NCBI GenBank assembly: GCA_963804005.1
Contig: CAWDOP010000012.1
Location: 30,998 to 94,997 of the forward strand
Source of the DNA: JAGXRK01 sp963804005
Lineage (GTDB): Bacteria; Bacteroidota; Ignavibacteria; Ignavibacteriales; Ignavibacteriaceae
DNA: 64,000 nt
Direction of reading: 5' to 3'
Positions within the stretch are counted from its first letter, which is position 1. Every line of letters starts with the position of its first letter. The translations under genes and the position numbers were made by a program. The notes under the pieces were generated by a model. That model was not told the origin of the DNA. It made no database searches and worked only from the letters and a program-made list of their open reading frames with translations. Below are positions 60,431 to 64,000 of the stretch, piece after piece.

Positions 60431-61450
60431 ATGGTATTATTTTATGAAGGTAAAAAGCTCACTGAATATCAATTCAATAGTGAAAAAGAATTTGAAAGTA
60501 ATGTGTTTGATAATTCTAAATTATTTTTCGGTAATTCTTCAATTTACATCGATGCAAAAAAGAAAATCGATTCAAAATTTTTAGGTAGCTCAATACCAGA
60601 TGGTTTTCTATTTGATTTGTCAGATATTGAAAATCCCGAATTCTATATTGTGGAAGTTGAACTAACGGATCACGACTTTTATAAACACATATTCCCTCAA
60701 CTAACAAAGTTTTTTTCCTTTCTAAAAAATCCTCAAAGTGTTGCTGAACTCGTTGATAAAATTTTCAAGATTATTGACACATCTCCAGAATATAAACGTG
60801 CGTTTAAATCTTTAATTGGCAATCAGGAACTTTATAAATTTATAAAGGATACAATTGAAAATAGTCGTAATGTCCTTTTAATCTTGGATGGCGATAAAGA
60901 CGAATTGCCTGAAATAATGGAAACTTACACGGATACTTGGGGTTCAATTGTCACACTTCTTATTATAAAAAAGTTTAAATACAAAGATGATGTTATTTAC
61001 TCAGTGTTCCCGGATTTTAAGGACATCCAGTATGTTGATGCAGAATCATGTAATGTAAAAAAATCTGGTAAAAAAATATTCTACCTGACTGAAGAAGAAA
61101 AAGTAGCAAGAACAAATAAAGAAGCTCAAAAGGCATTTTATAAAATTAAAGAGGCACTACTCAAAATAAATAATGAGATAATACTTAATCCTCAAAAATA
61201 TTATTTATCTGTTTCTTTCGTTCGTAACATAGCGTTTTTCAAATTTCGCCGAAGCAAAATCAGATTAATTCTAATGCTTCCAGAAGAATCAGTAAGAGGA
61301 ATCATAAAAAATCATCCTATCATTACACTTTCTGCTTCTGTACAAAAATTTTATAATGGCCCAAGTTGTGCAATTGATATTGTGGATGATAAGAATATTG
61401 AAGAAATTATTGCAGCTTTTGAACAATTAATTACAAAAATGTCAGTATAA
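60431..61450 (+). CDS. Putative PD-(D/E)xK nuclease-like protein linked to the type IIG enzyme
   Basis: A 339-residue protein of no certain family, 22 bp after the type IIG gene with its own AAAGG site, so probably co-transcribed. The N-terminal part carries a credible PD-(D/E)xK set: Glu20/22 in the first helix (SEKEFESNVF), Asp57 in SSIPDGFLFD, Glu75 and Glu77 in YIVEVELTDHD, and His86/Gln90 in HIFPQLTKF. The middle is alpha/beta, and the last 90 residues (YYLSVSFVRNIAFFKFRRSKI, LILMLPEE) resemble a DUF5655-like domain. It may be a nuclease or DNA-binding accessory in defence. Alternatives: an endonuclease regulator or an uncharacterised repair factor. Confidence 0.7.
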   Translation: MVLFYEGKKLTEYQFNSEKEFESNVFDNSKLFFGNSSIYIDAKKKIDSKFLGSSIPDGFLFDLSDIENPEFYIVEVELTDHDFYKHIFPQLTKFFSFLKNPQSVAELVDKIFKIIDTSPEYKRAFKSLIGNQELYKFIKDTIENSRNVLLILDGDKDELPEIMETYTDTWGSIVTLLIIKKFKYKDDVIYSVFPDFKDIQYVDAESCNVKKSGKKIFYLTEEEKVARTNKEAQKAFYKIKEALLKINNEIILNPQKYYLSVSFVRNIAFFKFRRSKIRLILMLPEESVRGIIKNHPIITLSASVQKFYNGPSCAIDIVDDKNIEEIIAAFEQLITKMSV

Positions 61451-61470
61451 TTTTATATTCCTAAAGAACA

Positions 61471-61503
61471 AAAATTCATTCAGAAATTTAGTCAGAAGTG
61501 AGA
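61471..61503 (+). repeat. Direct repeat, copy B, first part (33 bp)
   Basis: AAAATTCATTCAG...GTCAGAAGTGAGA, identical to 63963-63995. With the 37-bp part at 61510 it forms a composite repeat separating the type IIG module from the HsdM module. Confidence 0.8.
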
Positions 61504-61509
61504 ACTGGG

Positions 61510-61546
61510 GATTAAAAAATCTTTCCCTAATGCTTACAATTGTTGA
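61510..61546 (+). repeat. Direct repeat, copy B, second part (37 bp)
   Basis: Matches copy A at 56991-57027 at 35 of 37 bases. Its right end runs into the integrase remnant. Confidence 0.8.
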
Positions 61547-61706
61547 CCATTATGAAATTGCATCAACTATATCCTGGCTTGTCCTAAAGAAAGTTTCAAT
61601 TTATGAAGTTAGCAACCTACTTTGACACGCTGATATAAAAACAACGTAGAGCTTTACAAATCTTAAAAGTGATGATTTGAGGAATGCTGTGAATAAGCTG
61701 GATTAA
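61530..61706 (+). pseudogene. Dead C-terminal remnant of a tyrosine recombinase (integrase)
   Basis: One frame with two internal stops. It reads SWLVLKKVSIYEVSNLL, stop, HADIKTT, stop, SFTNLKSDDLRNAVNKLD. This fits the tail of tyrosine recombinases (SWLVxxGVSIYEVSxLLGHADIKTTxIYAHL...). The first stop replaces the conserved Gly (GGA to TGA), the second a Glu (GAG to TAG), and the catalytic Tyr is Phe. The catalytic Arg/His part upstream is missing. It is a true decayed gene, oriented like the neighbouring restriction genes. Confidence 0.75.
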
Positions 61707-61710
61707 AAAT

Positions 61711-61754
61711 CCCTATCAACCTGCATACCGTCAGGCAGGCTTTCATTGATAGGG
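61711..61754. repeat. Nested palindrome (CCCTATCAA...TTGATAGGG)
   Basis: Outer 9-bp arms CCCTATCAA and TTGATAGGG enclose inner CCTGC...GCAGG arms. Just after the integrase remnant. It resembles REP-like dispersed palindromes; transcription stop is possible but no T-run follows. Confidence 0.6.
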
Positions 61755-61798
61755 GATAATAATAAGTAAATTATAGTAATTATGTTGTCTTCGGTTTA

Positions 61799-62371
61799 TT
61801 GATAGATTTATTAACTAAATTATATATCCAGGCAATTAAAAAGCCTGTGATAAAACCATCAACAAATCCCCATAAGAATCCTATTATCTCTAAGTTTTTT
61901 GTCCAGATTGGAAGAGTTGAAGAATTAGGCTCAGGGATTATTAATGTAAATAAGTATTTAAAACATTATTCACCCGGTTCTAAACCAGAGTTTATTGAGG
62001 ACTCTGTCTTTAAAACGATAATTCCAATTGTCGCAGAAATTATTGTTGGAGAGGGAATAGAAGTCACCGAAGCGGTATCTGTTGTTTTAGCTAATGCTTT
62101 GAATGAGGTTATTAGTGATGGAGTAAATGATGGTGTAAATGATGGTGTAAATGATGGTGTAAAAAGAGAACTCAATAAATTATTAACAATTCTGATAGAA
62201 ATTCCCGGAATGAGGGCGAGTGAAATTGCCGCAAAAATTGATAAATCAAAACCAACAGTCGAAAGATATATTAAAATTCTAAAGCGTTATAATGTTATAG
62301 AATTTATAGGTGCTCCTAAAACAGGTGGTTACCATTTAACAACGAATTTTAAGGGCAAACTTGCTCTTTAA
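61799..62371 (+). CDS. Truncated ATP-binding/HTH regulator with Gly-Val-Asn-Asp repeat linker
   Basis: A 190-residue C-terminal part of an AlbA_2/HATPase_c_4 type putative regulator. NPIISKFFVQIGRVEELGSGIINV matches the end of the ATP-binding domain (NPxIAxxFxxxGxxExxGSGI). A linker GVNDGVNDGVNDGV is encoded by a 12-bp tandem repeat. Residues 130-190 are a winged-helix DNA-binding domain (GMRASEIAAKIDKSKPTVERYIKILKRYNVI). The N-terminal AlbA_2 and most of the ATP site are absent and the start is a TTG without a clear ribosome site, so it is probably a 5'-truncated gene left by the rearrangement. Whether it is expressed is uncertain. Confidence 0.6.
   Translation: MIDLLTKLYIQAIKKPVIKPSTNPHKNPIISKFFVQIGRVEELGSGIINVNKYLKHYSPGSKPEFIEDSVFKTIIPIVAEIIVGEGIEVTEAVSVVLANALNEVISDGVNDGVNDGVNDGVKRELNKLLTILIEIPGMRASEIAAKIDKSKPTVERYIKILKRYNVIEFIGAPKTGGYHLTTNFKGKLAL
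62117..62164 (+). repeat. Four 12-bp tandem units encoding Asp-Gly-Val-Asn
   Basis: GATGGTGTAAAT units, first (GGA) and last (AAA) slightly different. In-frame, so copy-number change would lengthen or shorten the linker without breaking the protein. Confidence 0.85.
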
Positions 62372-62419
62372 GTTGCCCTTTAATTTGCACTGTAACCTGC
62401 AGCATAATATGAGAATGAT

Positions 62420-63884
62420 ATGACAACAGCATCAATAGTTCAAAGAGTTTGGAATTACTGCAACACTTTAAGAGATGATGGCGTAAGCTACGGTGATTAT
62501 GTTGAGCAGCTTACATATTTACTCTTTCTTAAAATGGCAGATGAGTATTCTAAACCACCGTATAACAGAGATATTCAGATTCCTAAAAAGCTTAATTGGG
62601 AAAGTCTGCAAAACAAAAGCGGAGCAGAACTTGAAGCACATTACATAAAAATTCTTAATGAGCTTGGTAAAGAAAAAGGAATGATCGGTGAGATATTCTT
62701 TAAGGCTCAGAATAAAATTCAGGATCCCGCAAAGCTTTACAAACTAATTCAATTGATTGATGATGAAAACTGGGTAATACTTGGTGCAGATGTTAAAGGT
62801 GATATTTACGAAGGCTTGCTTGAGAAAAATGCTGAGGATACCAAATCAGGTGCGGGTCAATATTTTACTCCGCGTGTTCTTATCAAGGCAATGGTAGAAT
62901 GTATAAGACCTGAACCAAAGAAAACAATTGCTGATCCTGCTTGCGGTACAGGTGGATTCTTTCTTGCTGTTTATGATTTTATTTCGGATGAAAAGAAATT
63001 CAAGTTGGATAAATCAGAAAAAGAATTTCTAAAGTTCAAAACATTTAGCAGGTTGGGAAATTGTTCCAAACACAGCAAGACTTTGCTTAATGAATTTATA
63101 CCTTCATAACATTGGCGACTTAAACAGTGAGCCACCAATCGAAAGAGCAGATAGTTTACTTGTTTCCCCAGCAACCAAGTTTGATTATGTCCTAACAAAT
63201 CCTCCGTTTGGTAAAAAGAGCAGTATGACAATTACAAACGAGGATGGAACACAAAGTAAAGATACACTTACTTATGAAAGACAGGATTTCTGGACAACAA
63301 CATCAAACAAGCAGTTAAATTTTATTCAGCACGTCCGTTCAATGTTAAAAGCGGATGGCAAAGCAGCAGTTGTTGTTCCTGATAATGTTTTGTTTGAAGG
63401 TGGAGCAGGGGAGACAGTCAGAAAGCGATTACTTGAATCAACTGATGTTCATACAATACTGAGACTGCCAACCGGAATATTTTATGCTCAAGGTGTTAAA
63501 GCAAATGTAATTTTCTTTGATAACAAACCTGCAGCAAAAACAGCCTGGACAAAAGAAGTCTGGATATATGATTTACGGACTAACATTCATTTCACTCTTA
63601 AAACTCAGCAGATGAAGTTTGATGATTTGAAAAATTTTGTTGAATGTTATAATCCTCAAAACAGATTCAAGAGAAAGGAAACAGAACGATTTAAGAAATT
63701 TAAGTACGATGAAATAATCGCAAGAGATAAAACCAACCTTGATATTTTCTGGCTTAAGGATGATAGTCTGGGAGATATGGACAACCTTCCAGATCCTGAT
63801 GTCTTAGCACTTGAGATTGTAGAAAACATAGAAGCAGGCCTCGCAAGCTTTAAGGAAATAGTTGAAGGATTAAATGGGAAATAG
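62420..63884 (+). pseudogene. hsdM: Type I restriction-modification methyltransferase HsdM, frameshifted
   Basis: The repaired protein is about 488 residues. The first frame (to 63109) has the N-terminal HsdM domain (SYGDYVEQLTYLLFLKMADE), the SAGQYFTPR-type motif (SGAGQYFTPRVLI) and motif I ADPACGTGGFFLAV near residue 171. An extra A near 63049 (AGCAGG) shifts the frame; removal restores FSGWEIVPNTARLCLMNLYLHNIGD. The second frame (63090-63884) carries motif IV TNPPFGKKSS, then GKAAVVVPDNVLFEGGAG. No hsdS or hsdR lies in the window; the gene is followed at once by a direct repeat, so it may be an orphan or the other subunits lie further right. Confidence 0.85.
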
Positions 63885-63962
63885 AAATATCGAGCATAAT
63901 TTATATTGATAGAATAGATGCTGCTTAATTGTAAAATGTAGTTGTGGATTCTCATTTAAAAC

Positions 63963-63995
63963 AAAATTCATTCAGAAATTTAGTCAGAAGTGAGA
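63963..63995 (+). repeat. Direct repeat, copy C (33 bp)
   Basis: Identical to 61471-61503. It bounds the HsdM module on the right; the match may continue past the window edge (GCGGG). Confidence 0.8.
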
Positions 63996-64000
63996 GCGGG

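Noticed and set aside
56991..63995. Direct repeats considered as a CRISPR array
   Set aside because: Only three scattered copies kilobases apart, with genes between and no cas genes.

Overview
The window is AT-rich bacterial chromosome that most resembles Ignavibacteria (Ignavibacteriota, in the Bacteroidetes/Chlorobi assemblage). The main signs are a secreted protein ending in a type IX secretion sorting domain with the motif YQNYPNPFNPVTRI, a TonB-plug outer-membrane protein with a CarboxypepD_reg-like N-terminus, a 31-residue very basic protein of the AURKAIP1/COX24 type, an AraC-type regulator with a CxxC metal-binding front end, and several SpoIIE-type PP2C phosphatases. Taxonomy is inferred from gene content; there is no rRNA in the window.

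Layout. 1-7103 (+): a partner-switching signalling cluster with three membrane- or GAF-linked SpoIIE phosphatases, one STAS anti-anti-sigma protein and one HATPase anti-sigma kinase; the third phosphatase is frameshifted twice. 7183-10296 (-): secD-secF. 10479-13825 (-): nucleoside salvage (purine nucleoside phosphorylase, concentrative nucleoside transporter, thymidine kinase, cytidine deaminase). 13885-15798 (-): a frameshifted methyltransferase and a family 2 glycosyltransferase. 16062-17546 (+): a broken T9SS-secreted protein. 17651-21223 (-): an overlapping UvrD-like helicase / 195-residue membrane protein / flotillin-like FloA operon. 21597-32424 (+): clpC, pterin dehydratase, pyrE, mscS, an M64 peptidase, a fourth SpoIIE phosphatase, an aldehyde dehydrogenase, a MgtC/DUF4010 membrane protein and truA. 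32425-35147 (+): a DUF2231 remnant, a small beta-barrel protein, a crotonase and a frameshifted unknown gene. 35156-39023 (-): an M16 peptidase pair and an ENPP-type phosphodiesterase. 39292-42433 (+): the frameshifted TonB-plug outer-membrane protein. 42608-46454 (-): lepB, gatB and an M23 peptidase. 46601-51732 (+): a DASS transporter, a lipoprotein, pepF and an IMPDH/GMP-reductase-like enzyme. 51735-54924 (-): copper export (copA, copZ, CxxC-AraC regulator). 55633-56764 (+): HU, a zinc-ribbon/TPR protein and the 31-residue basic protein.

56900-64000 is an accessory island beginning at a tRNA-Thr(CGT) gene. It holds a type IIG restriction-modification enzyme with an in-frame stop, an adjacent protein with PD-(D/E)xK-like residues, a dead tyrosine-recombinase tail, a truncated ATP-binding/HTH regulator with a 12-bp tandem repeat, and a frameshifted HsdM. 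Short direct repeats (about 35 bp) sit at 56991, 61471/61510 and 63963, at the boundaries of these modules, so the region looks like restriction modules assembled next to a tRNA and now partly decayed.

A window-wide oddity is the number of genes broken by one-base indels. Where the original frame can be reconstructed, eight of nine are single-base insertions. That bias is more typical of uncorrected consensus error than of natural decay, although the integrase remnant shows that real decay is also present. No completely novel system is clear; the best candidates are the nuclease-like partner of the type IIG enzyme and the repeat-bounded restriction island.
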